From: Acinetobacter sp. TGL-Y2
Lineage (GTDB): Bacteria > Pseudomonadota > Gammaproteobacteria > Pseudomonadales > Moraxellaceae
DNA: 64,000 nucleotides
Assembly: GCF_001612555.1 (NCBI RefSeq)
Contig: NZ_CP015110.1
Coordinates: 1,984,001 to 2,048,000 of the forward strand
Direction: 5' to 3'
Numbering within the stretch: the first letter of the stretch is position 1; every line of letters begins with the position of its first letter. Position numbers and translations under genes: made by a program. Positions 1 through 8,713 of the stretch are shown piece after piece. The notes beneath the pieces are model-generated. The model saw only the letters and a program-made list of their open reading frames with translations, was not told the DNA's origin and did not search any database.

Positions 1-419
1 TCACCGATTATTGTCTCAAAATTTATGGCAGTAAAAGCTATTTGGCAGCCAACCCAAGCATACAGACTTTAGATGATTTGGCTCAGCATCGTTTTGTCAA
101 TTACATTGATGATTTAGTCTATAGCCCTGAACTGTATTGTTTAGAACGCATTCCCTTACAGTTATCTGCACAGTTTAGGAGCAGCAGTATTTTGGCCCAA
201 CAAATTGCGGTCAGTGCCGGCGCAGGACTTGCGATCTTACCCAAATTTATAGCGGAAGATAAACCTGAACTTGAACAGGTTTTACAACAGCAGGTGCGCT
301 TTACCCATACTTTTTGGATGCTAACCTTGGTGGATTTACAACATGAACCGCGGATTAAGTTGGTGTGGGATTTTCTAAGAAAACAAGTTGATGCTCAGCA
401 GAACTTATTAATGGATTGA
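1..419 (+). CDS. LysR-family transcriptional regulator, C-terminal part (partial at left edge)
   Basis: The open frame runs in from the left edge (frame starting at base 3), so the N-terminal helix-turn-helix is outside the window. What remains is the end of the effector-binding domain of a LysR-type regulator: a VSAGAGLAILPKFIAED stretch, which is the usual strand-turn-helix of the second periplasmic-binding-like subdomain, followed by a typical FWMLTLVDLQHEPRIKLVWDFL ending in which the regulator contacts its C-terminal helix. The target genes cannot be told from this fragment. The next gene is convergent. Family assignment is confident; effector and regulon are unknown. Confidence 0.85.
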   Translation, partial: TDYCLKIYGSKSYLAANPSIQTLDDLAQHRFVNYIDDLVYSPELYCLERIPLQLSAQFRSSSILAQQIAVSAGAGLAILPKFIAEDKPELEQVLQQQVRFTHTFWMLTLVDLQHEPRIKLVWDFLRKQVDAQQNLLMD

Positions 420-458
420 TTCATTTATTTTTGTTATATCGTTCAAATTTTAACATTC

Positions 459-482
459 GAGGCTCACCATTCAGTAAGCCTC
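459..482. terminator. Possible weak stem-loop between convergent genes
   Basis: GAGGCT at 459-464 pairs with AGCCTC at 477-482 around a 12-base loop, between the ends of the LysR gene and the acyltransferase gene. There is no clear T-run on either strand, so it is at best a weak terminator. Confidence 0.3.
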
Positions 483-526
483 TAAATTTAAATAAAAATT
501 TTAAACAAACTAAAAAAGGATTTGTT

Positions 527-1090
527 TTAGACAGTTACGGGCTCTGGAATCACGATATCAAGCTCGGTGTATTCTTTATACATGGCTTTAATTTGAGCCA
601 AATCGCTGTCTAAATCTGAAGGATAAAGCTTACCGAAAATTCCGCCTTTCTTGGTTTTTTGATTCACAAATAAAAATACAATCGGGACATTGGCCGCTTT
701 TGCAATATGCCAAAAGCCGGTACGAATCGGACGACGTGATTCACCATTTTTAGCACGTGTTGCTTCTGGTGCAATGACTAAATTAAATTTTTGATTATTT
801 TCAAACTGCTCCACCATTTGCGAGACAATATCTTGATTAGATTTGCGGTCAACTGGAATTCCCCCTACACCTTCCAAAAGCGGTTTGAAAGGCCCTTTAA
901 ACAGCTCTTTTTTAATTAAGGTGTGAATTTTAATATCGTGGATTTCAAACAATGCGATAGATAATACTGCATCCATCATGGTGGTGTGTTCAAAACCGAT
1001 AATCACTTGTTTATCTTCTAAAATATTCGGTTCAACATGGTACTCAACACCCGCAAGCTTGAATGCCATTTTTGCAATTTGTTTTTTCAT
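527..1090 (-). CDS. PlsC-like lysophospholipid acyltransferase family protein
   Basis: A 187-residue protein with the glycerolphosphate acyltransferase signature. The HX4D catalytic motif is HTTMMD (H35, D40), an EGTR-like acceptor motif appears as PEATRAKNG near residue 108, and GGIPVDR lies between them. The family transfers acyl chains to lysophosphatidic acid or related acceptors at the inner face of the cytoplasmic membrane. It is shorter than true PlsC (about 240 residues) and lacks an obvious N-terminal membrane anchor, so it belongs to the small GPAT/LPAAT-like group and its acceptor is uncertain. Met at 1069 is an alternative start. It is transcribed alone, convergent with the LysR gene. 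Confidence 0.8.
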   Translation of the reverse strand: MKKQIAKMAFKLAGVEYHVEPNILEDKQVIIGFEHTTMMDAVLSIALFEIHDIKIHTLIKKELFKGPFKPLLEGVGGIPVDRKSNQDIVSQMVEQFENNQKFNLVIAPEATRAKNGESRRPIRTGFWHIAKAANVPIVFLFVNQKTKKGGIFGKLYPSDLDSDLAQIKAMYKEYTELDIVIPEPVTV

Positions 1091-1390
1091 GTCAATGATC
1101 TTATAGCGAAATTACACTTTACTTCTAAGTGTGAAATGAACACTCGAAAATTACAATGTGTAAAGCGTATAAATCTGCTTAAAATCTTAAATAATAAGCA
1201 AACAGATCAATTGTCATCAATCGACTGTCAAAGATCACTGCGATTAGAATTCATTTATAAAAATGAATAAAAAGATTGAATCGCTTGATATTTGCGCATA
1301 TCGAATTTTACTTGCTTTAAAGCGCTTGTGTTTCATTTTTAGATTCGCTAGTATTCTGAGTCGAAAATACTTGATTATTCAGTATTTATC
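1091..1390. other. Intergenic region between acyltransferase gene and tRNA
   Basis: No credible gene is seen. It must hold the promoter of the minus-strand acyltransferase gene and that of the tRNA. A short inverted repeat ACACTT/AAGTGT with a 7-base spacer lies near 1112-1131. No near-consensus promoter stands out. Confidence 0.4.
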
Positions 1391-1467
<77 letters not shown>

Positions 1468-1476
1468 TATATTTGA

Positions 1477-1510
1477 AGCACTTAGAAGCACTTCTTCTAG
1501 GTGCTTTTTT
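1477..1510 (+). terminator. Rho-independent terminator of the tRNA
   Basis: AGCACTTAGAAG (1477-1488) pairs with CTTCTAGGTGCT (1494-1505), one G-T wobble and a 5-base loop, followed by a run of six T. Confidence 0.85.
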
Positions 1511-1876
1511 AATGTCTAATCTGATGTAAACACTATGTAAGCAATTAAAATAAATGGCGAAAATTGAACTAGCTCCACATCGTGAGTCTACTCAGTCAAT
1601 CAGAAAATATCCTAAACAGAAATTGTTATTTTATAACCTATGTGCTGATTATATTTTTTTAACTCATTCAAACGTTTATTTTAGACCGCCAGATTTCAAT
1701 AATTTAGAACATAAAGCCCTTCTATACATTAAAACCCTATGGCAATTTTGATTATTGAATGGGTTTAGAATCAGGAAATCCATCTTCATGATTCAAGCGC
1801 ATGTCTAGTTTGAGCAATAATTCATCATCTTTGGGGTTTTTTTGTTTGATATGTTCAAATCAAAAAATGAAGTACT

Positions 1877-1905
1877 TTCTAAGAAAAAACGCCTTATGGT
1901 AGAAT
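1877..1905 (+). promoter_or_regulatory. Candidate extended -10 promoter of yebC
   Basis: TGGTAGAAT gives an extended -10 (TAGAAT at 1900-1905 preceded by TG). The -35 position (about 1877-1882) is poor, as is common with extended -10 promoters. Transcription would begin near 1912, giving a 45-base leader with AAGGAG at 1941-1946. Confidence 0.45.
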
Positions 1906-1932
1906 TCGAATTATTTTGATTCGGCATAAGGC
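1891..1932. repeat. Inverted repeat GCCTTATG/CATAAGGC around the yebC promoter
   Basis: GCCTTATG at 1891-1898 and its exact complement CATAAGGC at 1925-1932 flank the -10 region and the probable start of transcription. It could be an operator or, less likely because the left arm is upstream of the start site, an RNA hairpin. Confidence 0.4.
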
Positions 1933-1956
1933 CAATCTACAAGGAGCATATTTCGC

Positions 1957-2706
1957 ATGGCGGGTCATTCCAAGTGGGCTAATATTAAGCATCGTAAAGC
2001 AAAACAAGATGCGAGCCGTGGTAAAGTTTTTACTAAATATATTCGTGAGCTTGTAACCGCTGCAAAACTTGGTGGTCCTGACGCTGCAAGTAACCCTCGT
2101 CTTCGTGCCGTGGTTGAAAAAGCATTGTCTGTAAACATGACACGTGATGTGATTAACCGTGCAATTCAACGCGGTGCAGGCGGCGAAGACAACGATGACT
2201 TAAAAGAAGTAACTTACGAAGGCTATGGTACAGGTGGCGTAGCTGTTCTGGTCGAAACCATGACAGATAACTTAAACCGTACCGTTCCAGATGTGCGTCA
2301 CTGCTTCTCTAAAACCAATGGTAATTTAGGCACAGCAGGTTCTGTGGCTTATCTCTTTACCAAACGTGGTGAAATCAGCTTTGATGATGTGTCTTTAGAA
2401 GATCAAATCATGGACATCGCTTTAGAAGCGGGTGCGGAAGATATTGAAGTTTCTGAAGATGAAATTTTGGTGATTACCACACCAGAAAGTTTTGGTGATG
2501 TACAAGATGCTTTAACAGCTGCGGGTTTGAAGTCTGACAACGCTGAAGTGGTCATGAGTCCATCGACCAAAGCTGAAATCACGGATATTGATCAAGCCAA
2601 AATGATTTTGAAAATGATTGATATGTTTGAAGATTTAGACGATGTTCAAAACGTCTATACCAACGTTGAATTCTCAGCTGAAGTGATGGTTGAACTAGAA
2701 GCTTAA
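1957..2706 (+). CDS. yebC: YebC/PmpR-family protein (TACO1 homologue)
   Basis: A full-length 249-residue member that opens with the hallmark [18 protein letters not shown] and keeps the GPD-rich first domain ([12 protein letters not shown]) and the three-domain layout. The family was long described as DNA-binding regulators; more recent work links bacterial and mitochondrial members to translation of proline-rich stretches by ribosome contact. AAGGAG lies 10 bases before the ATG. It is a single-gene unit with its own terminator. In many proteobacteria yebC precedes ruvC, but here no ruv gene follows. Confidence 0.96.
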   Translation: MAGHSKWANIKHRKAKQDASRGKVFTKYIRELVTAAKLGGPDAASNPRLRAVVEKALSVNMTRDVINRAIQRGAGGEDNDDLKEVTYEGYGTGGVAVLVETMTDNLNRTVPDVRHCFSKTNGNLGTAGSVAYLFTKRGEISFDDVSLEDQIMDIALEAGAEDIEVSEDEILVITTPESFGDVQDALTAAGLKSDNAEVVMSPSTKAEITDIDQAKMILKMIDMFEDLDDVQNVYTNVEFSAEVMVELEA

Positions 2707-2721
2707 ATTTATTATGTTTGT

Positions 2722-2750
2722 AAAAAATGCACCTGTAGGTGCATTTTTTT
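2722..2750. terminator. Bidirectional terminator between yebC and the membrane-protein gene
   Basis: AAAAAATGCACC (2722-2733), loop TGTA, GGTGCATTTTTT (2738-2749): a perfect stem with A-run and T-run, so it can serve both converging transcripts. Confidence 0.9.
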
Positions 2751-2768
2751 ATTTTTAATCATTAGCTT

Positions 2769-3098
2769 TCAAAGCGTCCAACCCATTTGACTATGGACAT
2801 TTAAAATAATAACGACCAAAAGAACAGTTGAGCCTAACCATAACATTAACGCCAAACATACACGACGCAACCATCTATTGACCCAAGTATAATCACTCAA
2901 TAAATTTCGGACAGCGCAGCACCAAATCGCCAAATGTAGAAGATGCCACAGTTCATCCGGAATAATGCTCAATCCACTGGCCAGATCATGCATCTGTAGA
3001 AAATCGAGTAACATCCAAAAATTCAGAATCAGAATAAAGAAACAAAAGAATTTAAAGATTATGTTTACCGTTTCTGTTCCCTTCACTTTTCTTACCAT
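2769..3098 (-). CDS. Small integral membrane protein, unknown function
   Basis: A 109-residue, strongly hydrophobic protein with about three predicted membrane segments (residues about 10-32, 48-68 and 80-103) and tryptophan-rich boundaries (WHLLHLAIWCC). I recognise no family. It begins 21 bases after the Lrp-type gene on the same strand and is probably cotranscribed with it. The ribosome binding site is weak (AAAAAGAT). It could be a helper of the amino-acid response controlled by the neighbouring regulator, but nothing in the sequence shows this. Confidence 0.6.
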   Translation of the reverse strand: MVRKVKGTETVNIIFKFFCFFILILNFWMLLDFLQMHDLASGLSIIPDELWHLLHLAIWCCAVRNLLSDYTWVNRWLRRVCLALMLWLGSTVLLVVIILNVHSQMGWTL

Positions 3099-3119
3099 TT
3101 ATCTTTTTAAAGTGAAGAC

Positions 3120-3602
3120 TTAGACTCGACTGAGTAATCCATGACAATTAAACACATTATATTCTTTAATCACAAAACTTGAATGCAGTGCCACCACAAA
3201 TTCTATTTTGCCAATTCTTTTGAGTAAAATGTCACTGTAGTTTTCCATATCACGTGCCACCACTTCCACAATAAAATCAGCAGACTGCCCTGTGACTAAG
3301 AACGCATTAATCACTTCTGGAATGCTTTCTAGTTCCTCTAAAAATTTGGCAAAGGTGTCTGTATCATGTTTGCTTAAAGATACCTGTAATAACACATGCA
3401 AACTAAAGCCGAGCTTTTGATAATTAATATCACGCTTTAGATTGGTCATGATATTGGTTTCAATCAAATGTTTAATCCGTCGATGCACTGAACTCACCGA
3501 CAAACTGATCCGTTCGGACAACTCATTTAAATTAAGATCTTCATGGGTCAAAATTTCGAGAATTTGCTTATCATAACGATCCAATTCCATCGAATTTTCC
3601 AT
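3120..3602 (-). CDS. Lrp/AsnC-family transcriptional regulator
   Basis: About 160 residues with the two-domain Lrp plan: an N-terminal winged helix-turn-helix (LDRYDKQILEILTHEDLNLNELSERISLS, then SSVHRRIKHL as recognition helix) and a C-terminal RAM/AsnC effector domain (VLLQVSLSKHD, then TGQSADFIVEVVARDMENY). Such proteins form octamers that sense amino acids. The frame also extends to TTG at 3611 and an internal Met at 3590 is possible; ATG 3602 is chosen because it is the first ATG. It may control the downstream membrane protein or the sulfur locus beyond the GST gene, but the target is unproven. Confidence 0.9.
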   Translation of the reverse strand: MENSMELDRYDKQILEILTHEDLNLNELSERISLSVSSVHRRIKHLIETNIMTNLKRDINYQKLGFSLHVLLQVSLSKHDTDTFAKFLEELESIPEVINAFLVTGQSADFIVEVVARDMENYSDILLKRIGKIEFVVALHSSFVIKEYNVFNCHGLLSRV

Positions 3603-3692
3603 TTTTTTCAATTTAATTTTTATCCTAACTGTATGGGTCGAGACCTAATGAAGTATTGATGATTCAATTCAAACATTTAAATAATGTCAGTC

Positions 3693-4457
3693 TTATATAC
3701 CGCGCCAATCCACTCTTGCATGGCGTTCTGTTTCATAAATCCGTTTTACATATTGACCCAGCGGTAAATCTAAAAGTTGCAACTTAAATTGATCATAGTC
3801 TTCTGAAACGATAGCAATATGTTCACGTTCCCAAGGCGTTCCCGCTATTTCAAGTAAGGGTGCCAGCATGGAGCAGACCGCAATATCCGCCAAGCCAAGG
3901 CGTTCGCCCACTAAATATCGACCATTGTTTTCAATCAACCTCTGATTCAAATCTAAAATAATTTCATCCAGCCGCTGTTTTGCACCCATTACTTTTTCTG
4001 AATCAAGTTGATAGCCATTTGACACCAAGCTTTTTAAAATCGGTTTTGAAAATTTTTCAAATTTGCGCAAATACCCTTTTTCACCAATCATGATTTCTAA
4101 AGGCTCATCACTCTCAGATAAAGCATGTGCTAACCCCCATCGGCGAACGTGCAAACCCAATTCATTGGCAATTTGGTTAATCTGTAGCGCCTGTTCGCGC
4201 AAGATTTTATCTGCTCTTAATAAAGCATGTTCTGGATAAGTATCATCGAGATACAGTGCAATTTGGGTCGAGTCTGAAATCCAATGTTCTTGATCTTTTA
4301 AAATAGGCAAAGTGTTTTGCCCAGTCTTTAACTGAGCGAATGCACGATGCACCCCCGGGATCAAATTTTGCGCCACAAAATCCAACTCTTTATAATCGAG
4401 CAACCAGCGAGCTTTCTCACAAAAGTGAGACAGAGGAAACTGGTAAATGGTGCGCAT
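3693..4457 (-). CDS. Glutathione S-transferase family protein
   Basis: A 254-residue protein with an N-terminal thioredoxin-like GST domain (MRTIYQFPLSHFCEKARWLLD, with the SHFCEKARW active-site region and a WISDSTQIALYLDD glutathione-binding turn near residues 58-71) and an all-helical C-terminal domain ending in the family motif LVGERLGLADIAVCSMLAPL. GGAG lies just before the ATG. It is somewhat longer than classic GSTs (about 200-220). It lies between the Lrp-type gene and the sulfur locus, in the opposite direction to the latter, sharing the 4458-4824 control region. Substrate unknown. Confidence 0.88.
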   Translation of the reverse strand: MRTIYQFPLSHFCEKARWLLDYKELDFVAQNLIPGVHRAFAQLKTGQNTLPILKDQEHWISDSTQIALYLDDTYPEHALLRADKILREQALQINQIANELGLHVRRWGLAHALSESDEPLEIMIGEKGYLRKFEKFSKPILKSLVSNGYQLDSEKVMGAKQRLDEIILDLNQRLIENNGRYLVGERLGLADIAVCSMLAPLLEIAGTPWEREHIAIVSEDYDQFKLQLLDLPLGQYVKRIYETERHARVDWRGI

Positions 4458-4824
4458 ATATTCTCCAAAAACTAAGGCTTAAACAGTTTTGACTTCTCTT
4501 GAGTGTACCCTAGATAAGCCCTCGCGAAAAGACAACCCGCAATCCAACTCATTTTCTGGGTATAAGTCATGCTTGAGCAGTTTTGACTGATTCGGTTTTA
4601 TACGTATTGATTAAAACCTTATCTTTAAAATAAATATGCAAACCAGCCACAGCATCATGCAATTTACAAATATTGAGTATTTTCAGTCTGTTGAATTATT
4701 CATTTTGAATCAAACCTTATCATCATTTTTTTTTAATCTTTTTTCAGCATAGCTCAGCAAAATCTGACATTTAAAAACTAAAGCCTTCAGGCGTAGCGTA
4801 ATGAGATTCAAAGAGGATTTCATT
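4458..4824. other. Divergent control region between GST gene and sulfur locus
   Basis: About 365 AT-rich bases with no gene. It contains an imperfect 18-base direct repeat (listed separately) and a T-rich stretch near 4728-4742. I looked for a sigma-54 -24/-12 element, expected for SfnR-type control, and found none that fits. Confidence 0.5.
4477..4588 (+). repeat. Imperfect 18-base direct repeat upstream of the sulfur locus
   Basis: GCTTAAACAGTTTTGACT (4477-4494) and GCTTGAGCAGTTTTGACT (4571-4588) differ at two bases and start 94 bases apart, close to nine helical turns. This is the spacing expected of two sites for one regulator on the same DNA face; the regulator is not identified. Confidence 0.5.
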
Positions 4825-6027
4825 ATGTCACGCTTAATCACTGAAAGTGTCCATATTATTGAAAATGAACAAGATGCGATCAATGCTGCTTACCAAGTGG
4901 CCGATTTTGCTTTGGAAGGTCGAAATAAACGAGACCAAAATCACGAGCTTCCTTTTAATGAAGTGGAATTGTTTAGCCAGAAAGGTTTGGGCGGTATCCG
5001 TATACCCAAGTCTTACGGTGCCGCATATGTCTCGAATAAAACCTTAGCGCATGTGTTTCGGATTATCAATAAAGCAGACTCAAGTTTAGGGCAAATTCCG
5101 CAAAACCAAATTGCACTGCTCAACATGATCAATATTATGGGTTCCGAACAGCAAAAAGCATTTGTCTTCTCTGAGATCTTAAAAGGAAAACGCCTTGCCA
5201 ATGGTGGCCCTGAGCGTAATACCAAGGATTCTAAAACCTTAAATACCACCCTCAGCATTGCAGACGGTCGTCACATTGTTCATGGGCAAAAATTTTACTC
5301 CACAGGCAGCAGTTTTGCAGACTGGTTGGCCATTAAAGCAGTGCATCCTGAAGGTCATGTCGTGCTGACCATCATTGATCGTCATGCCAAAGGTGTGGAC
5401 GTCATCAATGACTGGGATGGTTTTGGGCAACGTACCACCTCAAGTGGCACAATCAGCTTAAATCAGGTCGAAATAGACCCCTTTCTTATTTTTGATGAGC
5501 GTTTGCTGAGCACCCAAACCAACTACCGCGGCGCCTTTTCACAGTTAATGCAAGTCGCCATTGATGTTGGTATTGCTGAAGCCGCTTTCGCAGATACTTT
5601 AACTGCGGTGCAAAAAGCCCGCCCAATTATTGACGCGCAAGTCGAACATGCCCGTTTTGAGCACTACACCTTACAAGAGATCGGTAAATCAAATGTGCTG
5701 CTTGACGCGGCAATTTTACTGCTTGACGACGCTGCTGAATATTTAGATGAACTCGATGCGCTTGAACATATCACAGACGAACAAGCCGCTAAAGCGTCCA
5801 TTTTAGTCGCAGAGGCAAAAGTTTATGCCAATGATGCAGCGCTACATATTTCTGAAAAACTTCTCGAATTAGGCGGTAGCCGTTCAAGCCTGAGTACGCA
5901 TAACTTAGATCAACACTGGCGTAATGCCCGTGTGCATACGCTCCATGATCCTATTCGATGGAAACTACATGCATTGGGTGAGTATTACTTGAATGACAAA
6001 CTTCCTGCTCGCCACGCTTGGATTTAA
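4825..6027 (+). CDS. sfnB: SfnB/DszC-like acyl-CoA-dehydrogenase-fold flavin enzyme, copy 1
   Basis: A 400-residue protein of the acyl-CoA dehydrogenase superfamily, subgroup SfnB/DszC (sulfur acquisition oxidoreductases). Recognisable parts are the N-terminal helical domain with QKGLGGIRIPKSYGA, SLGQIPQNQ, the beta-domain segment GQKFYSTGSSFADW, DWDGFGQRTTSSGT and the C-terminal LGGSRSS...WRNARVHTLHDP. In this subgroup the flavin supports monooxygenation of sulfur compounds rather than fatty acyl-CoA oxidation. The start at 4825 is preferred over 4801 because AGAGG sits 8 bases before it. It is the first gene of a six-gene unit and is 11 bases from the next start. Confidence 0.88.
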   Translation: MSRLITESVHIIENEQDAINAAYQVADFALEGRNKRDQNHELPFNEVELFSQKGLGGIRIPKSYGAAYVSNKTLAHVFRIINKADSSLGQIPQNQIALLNMINIMGSEQQKAFVFSEILKGKRLANGGPERNTKDSKTLNTTLSIADGRHIVHGQKFYSTGSSFADWLAIKAVHPEGHVVLTIIDRHAKGVDVINDWDGFGQRTTSSGTISLNQVEIDPFLIFDERLLSTQTNYRGAFSQLMQVAIDVGIAEAAFADTLTAVQKARPIIDAQVEHARFEHYTLQEIGKSNVLLDAAILLLDDAAEYLDELDALEHITDEQAAKASILVAEAKVYANDAALHISEKLLELGGSRSSLSTHNLDQHWRNARVHTLHDPIRWKLHALGEYYLNDKLPARHAWI

Positions 6028-6038
6028 GGAGCAACACC

Positions 6039-7280
6039 ATGACTTCCTATCAACAAATTCAACATGTAAAAAGTGCTGAACAGGCACAAGTGCTCCACGT
6101 GACCCACGCGCATATTATTCAATCCGATGCTGAAGCACTTGAAGTGGCTCAAGCGCTGGCTGAACAATTTAAAAAAAATGCCATTCAACGTGACATTGAA
6201 CGTATTTTGCCGTTTGATGAAATACAGGCCTATAGTCAGTCGGGTTTGTGGGCCATTACCGTACCCAAACAATATGGCGGCGCCGAGGTATCAAGCTATA
6301 CCTTGGCAAAAATTATTGCCTTAATGAGTGGTGTCGATGGTTCGATCGGTCAAATCCCTCAGAATCATTTTTATGCCTTAGAGATTCTACGCAATACCGG
6401 AACAGAACAGCAAAAACAGAAATTGTATGCCGAAGTTTTAAGGGGGGCCAGATTTGGCAATGCCTTGGCTGAGTTTAAAACCAAAACTGCCTCGCATAAA
6501 CATACCGCTCTTCGTAAGACCAATCATGGTTTTGTGATCAATGGTGAAAAATTCTATTGCACGGGCAGTTTATTTGCACAGCGGATTCCCACTTTGGTCA
6601 CTGATGATCTTGAGCGTCAATTTTTAGCTTTTGTGCCCTCCAACAATGTCGGGCTGACTTTTATCGATGACTGGAGCGGTTTTGGGCAGCGCACCACGGG
6701 CAGCGGCACAGTAAAGTTTGACAATGTTCACATACTGGCAGAAGACGTGATTGCATTTGATGAAGCCTATAGCAAGCCGACCACTTCAGGACCCTTTGCT
6801 CAGCTAATTCATGCCGCCATTGAAACAGGCATTGCACGCGCTGCCTTTGAAGAAACCTTGATTCATGTCCGTCAAGCCCGTCCTTGGATTGATTCAGGGG
6901 TCGATTACGCCACCCAAGATCCTCTGACTTTATTTGAATTGGGACGTGTCGTGACTGATGTGCGTGCATCTGAAGTTTTGTTAAAACGCGCGGCTAAATC
7001 AGTGGACTTGGCCAAAGCTGACCCCACTGAACATCATGTCGCTAAAGCTTCATTAGATGTCGCTAAAGTGCGCGCGCACAGTACAGAGACTGCACTTAAA
7101 GCGTCCTCAAAATTGATCGAGCTGGCAGGCAGTCGTGGCAGTCAGCGTCAAACGGGATTAGATCGTTTTTGGCGTAATGCTCGGGTTCATACCCTACATG
7201 ATGCCTCACGCTGGAAATATTATTTCATTGCTAATTTTGCATTAAATGGTGTTGTTCCTCCCCGCCGAGGAACACTGTAA
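6039..7280 (+). CDS. sfnB: SfnB/DszC-like acyl-CoA-dehydrogenase-fold flavin enzyme, copy 2
   Basis: A 413-residue paralogue of the preceding gene with the same landmarks in order: SGLWAITVPKQYGGAEVSS, GSIGQIPQNHFY, NGEKFYCTGSLFAQ, DWSGFGQRTTGSGT and LAGSRGSQ...FWRNARVHTLHDASRWK. AAGGAG (6026-6031) lies 7 bases before the chosen ATG; an upstream Met at 6018 would overlap the previous gene. The two copies have clearly diverged, so they are either distinct enzymes or partners in a heteromer. The gene ends TAATG, sharing a base with the start of the monooxygenase gene, so translation is coupled. Confidence 0.88.
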   Translation: MTSYQQIQHVKSAEQAQVLHVTHAHIIQSDAEALEVAQALAEQFKKNAIQRDIERILPFDEIQAYSQSGLWAITVPKQYGGAEVSSYTLAKIIALMSGVDGSIGQIPQNHFYALEILRNTGTEQQKQKLYAEVLRGARFGNALAEFKTKTASHKHTALRKTNHGFVINGEKFYCTGSLFAQRIPTLVTDDLERQFLAFVPSNNVGLTFIDDWSGFGQRTTGSGTVKFDNVHILAEDVIAFDEAYSKPTTSGPFAQLIHAAIETGIARAAFEETLIHVRQARPWIDSGVDYATQDPLTLFELGRVVTDVRASEVLLKRAAKSVDLAKADPTEHHVAKASLDVAKVRAHSTETALKASSKLIELAGSRGSQRQTGLDRFWRNARVHTLHDASRWKYYFIANFALNGVVPPRRGTL

Positions 7281-8689
7281 TGACCATTACGCCAAAGAAA
7301 ATTTTACTCAATGCCTTTGATATGAACTCTGTTGGACATATCAATCACGGTCTATGGACCCATCCCAGAGATGAATCACATCGTTTCAATGAGCTGAGCT
7401 ATTGGACAGATTTAGCCCAAACCTTGGAAAAAGGTTTATTTGATGGATTATTTATTGCCGATATTACGGGCGTATATGATGTCTATCAGAATGGTCTCGA
7501 TTTAACCTTAAAAGAGTCCATTCAACTTCCAAGTCATGATCCAAGTACATTGGTATCTGCTATGGCAGCAGTTACGCACCATCTCGGGTTTGGAATTACG
7601 GTCAATTTAAGTTATGAGTCTCCTTATCAATTTGCACGGCGATTTGCCAGTTTAGATCATTTGAGTCATGGTCGTATTGGATGGAATATCGTAACGGGTT
7701 ATCTAGACAGTGCCGAACGGCTGATTGGACAAAAAGGCTTAAAAGATCATGACCTACGTTATGATCAGGCAGAAGAATTTTTAGAACTTTGCTATAAGTT
7801 TTGGGAAGGTTCATGGGAAAATGATGCGGTAGTGAAAGACAAGAAAAATCGCATCTTTACAGACCCTAAAAAAGTGCACGCCATTCAACATCATGGACCG
7901 TTTTATCAAAGCCAAGGCGTGTTTCAAGTGTCGCCATCTATTCAACGCACCCCTGTCCTGTTCCAAGCGGGTTCATCTGCCAAAGGCTTAAGTTTTGCTA
8001 CACGTCATGCAGAAGGGATTTTTATTGGTGGTGATCAGCCTGAAAAAATAAAAAAACAAGTAAATGACATTCGTCTATTGGCATTAGAACAAGGGCGTCC
8101 TGCTGAGGAAATTAAAATTTTCGTCGGTATTACCGTAGTCACTGCTGCAACAGATCAATTGGCACAGGAAAAGCTAGCAGAGTACGAACGCTATGCCAGC
8201 CCAGAAGCAGGACTCGCACATTATTCAAGTTCAGTTGGTATTGATTTGTCGAAATTTACAGATGATGAAGCCATTCCCTACCAAAAAACCAACAGCATTG
8301 CCTCAGTCAATCAGAAATTCAAAGAACAAAAAATTTCAAAAAATGACCTCAAAGCACAGCACAGACTGGGTGGACGCTATCCACTGATTGTGGGCAGTGC
8401 TGAAACCGTTGCAGACGCCTTAATTCAACTGATGGATGACACAGGAATTGATGGTTTTAATCTGACTCGTACTGTCGCCCCTGAATCTCATCATGATTTT
8501 ATTGATTTGGTCATTCCTGTGTTACAGCAACGAGGGCGTTATAAAACTGAATATGATTCTGGGAGTTTAAGACATAAAATTTTTCAAAAAGGTCATCATT
8601 TACCTGCCAACCACCCCGCCCAACAGTTTCGATGTCAAAGCTCTCACTCAACTATTAAAACTAAAGATTTAACAAAGCAAACAGCTTAA
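7280..8689 (+). CDS. NtaA/SnaA/DszA-family FMN-dependent monooxygenase
   Basis: A 469-residue protein of the bacterial-luciferase-like superfamily, group NtaA/SnaA/DszA/SoxA. It shows the opening KKILLNAFDMNSVGHINHGLW, DGLFIADITGVYDVY, ARRFASLDHLSHGRIGWNIVTGYLDSA (FMN and dimer region, residues about 115-150), TPVLFQAGSSAKGLSFA and DGFNLTRTVAPES near the C-terminus. Members use reduced FMN and oxygen to oxidise sulfones, nitrilotriacetate and similar compounds, and need a separate flavin reductase, which is not encoded in this unit. Its setting between SfnB-like enzymes and a MetQ-type transporter points to sulfur scavenging. The exact substrate cannot be told. Confidence 0.9.
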   Translation: MTITPKKILLNAFDMNSVGHINHGLWTHPRDESHRFNELSYWTDLAQTLEKGLFDGLFIADITGVYDVYQNGLDLTLKESIQLPSHDPSTLVSAMAAVTHHLGFGITVNLSYESPYQFARRFASLDHLSHGRIGWNIVTGYLDSAERLIGQKGLKDHDLRYDQAEEFLELCYKFWEGSWENDAVVKDKKNRIFTDPKKVHAIQHHGPFYQSQGVFQVSPSIQRTPVLFQAGSSAKGLSFATRHAEGIFIGGDQPEKIKKQVNDIRLLALEQGRPAEEIKIFVGITVVTAATDQLAQEKLAEYERYASPEAGLAHYSSSVGIDLSKFTDDEAIPYQKTNSIASVNQKFKEQKISKNDLKAQHRLGGRYPLIVGSAETVADALIQLMDDTGIDGFNLTRTVAPESHHDFIDLVIPVLQQRGRYKTEYDSGSLRHKIFQKGHHLPANHPAQQFRCQSSHSTIKTKDLTKQTA

Positions 8690-8713
8690 GAATATTAAAA
8701 CTCGGGGTGCACT

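Larger units (their letters stand above)
1511..1956. other. Intergenic region upstream of yebC
   Basis: About 445 bases without a convincing gene. A 65-codon frame at 1554-1751 lacks a ribosome binding site and any family resemblance. The right end holds the yebC promoter and a leader palindrome, listed separately. Confidence 0.5.

Noticed and set aside
1554..1751. 65-codon open frame between the tRNA and yebC
   Set aside because: No ribosome binding site, AT-biased chance composition and no similarity to a known protein.
4458..4824. Sigma-54 promoter expected for sfn-type genes
   Set aside because: No TGGCAC-N4-TTGCA-like element could be found in the control region.
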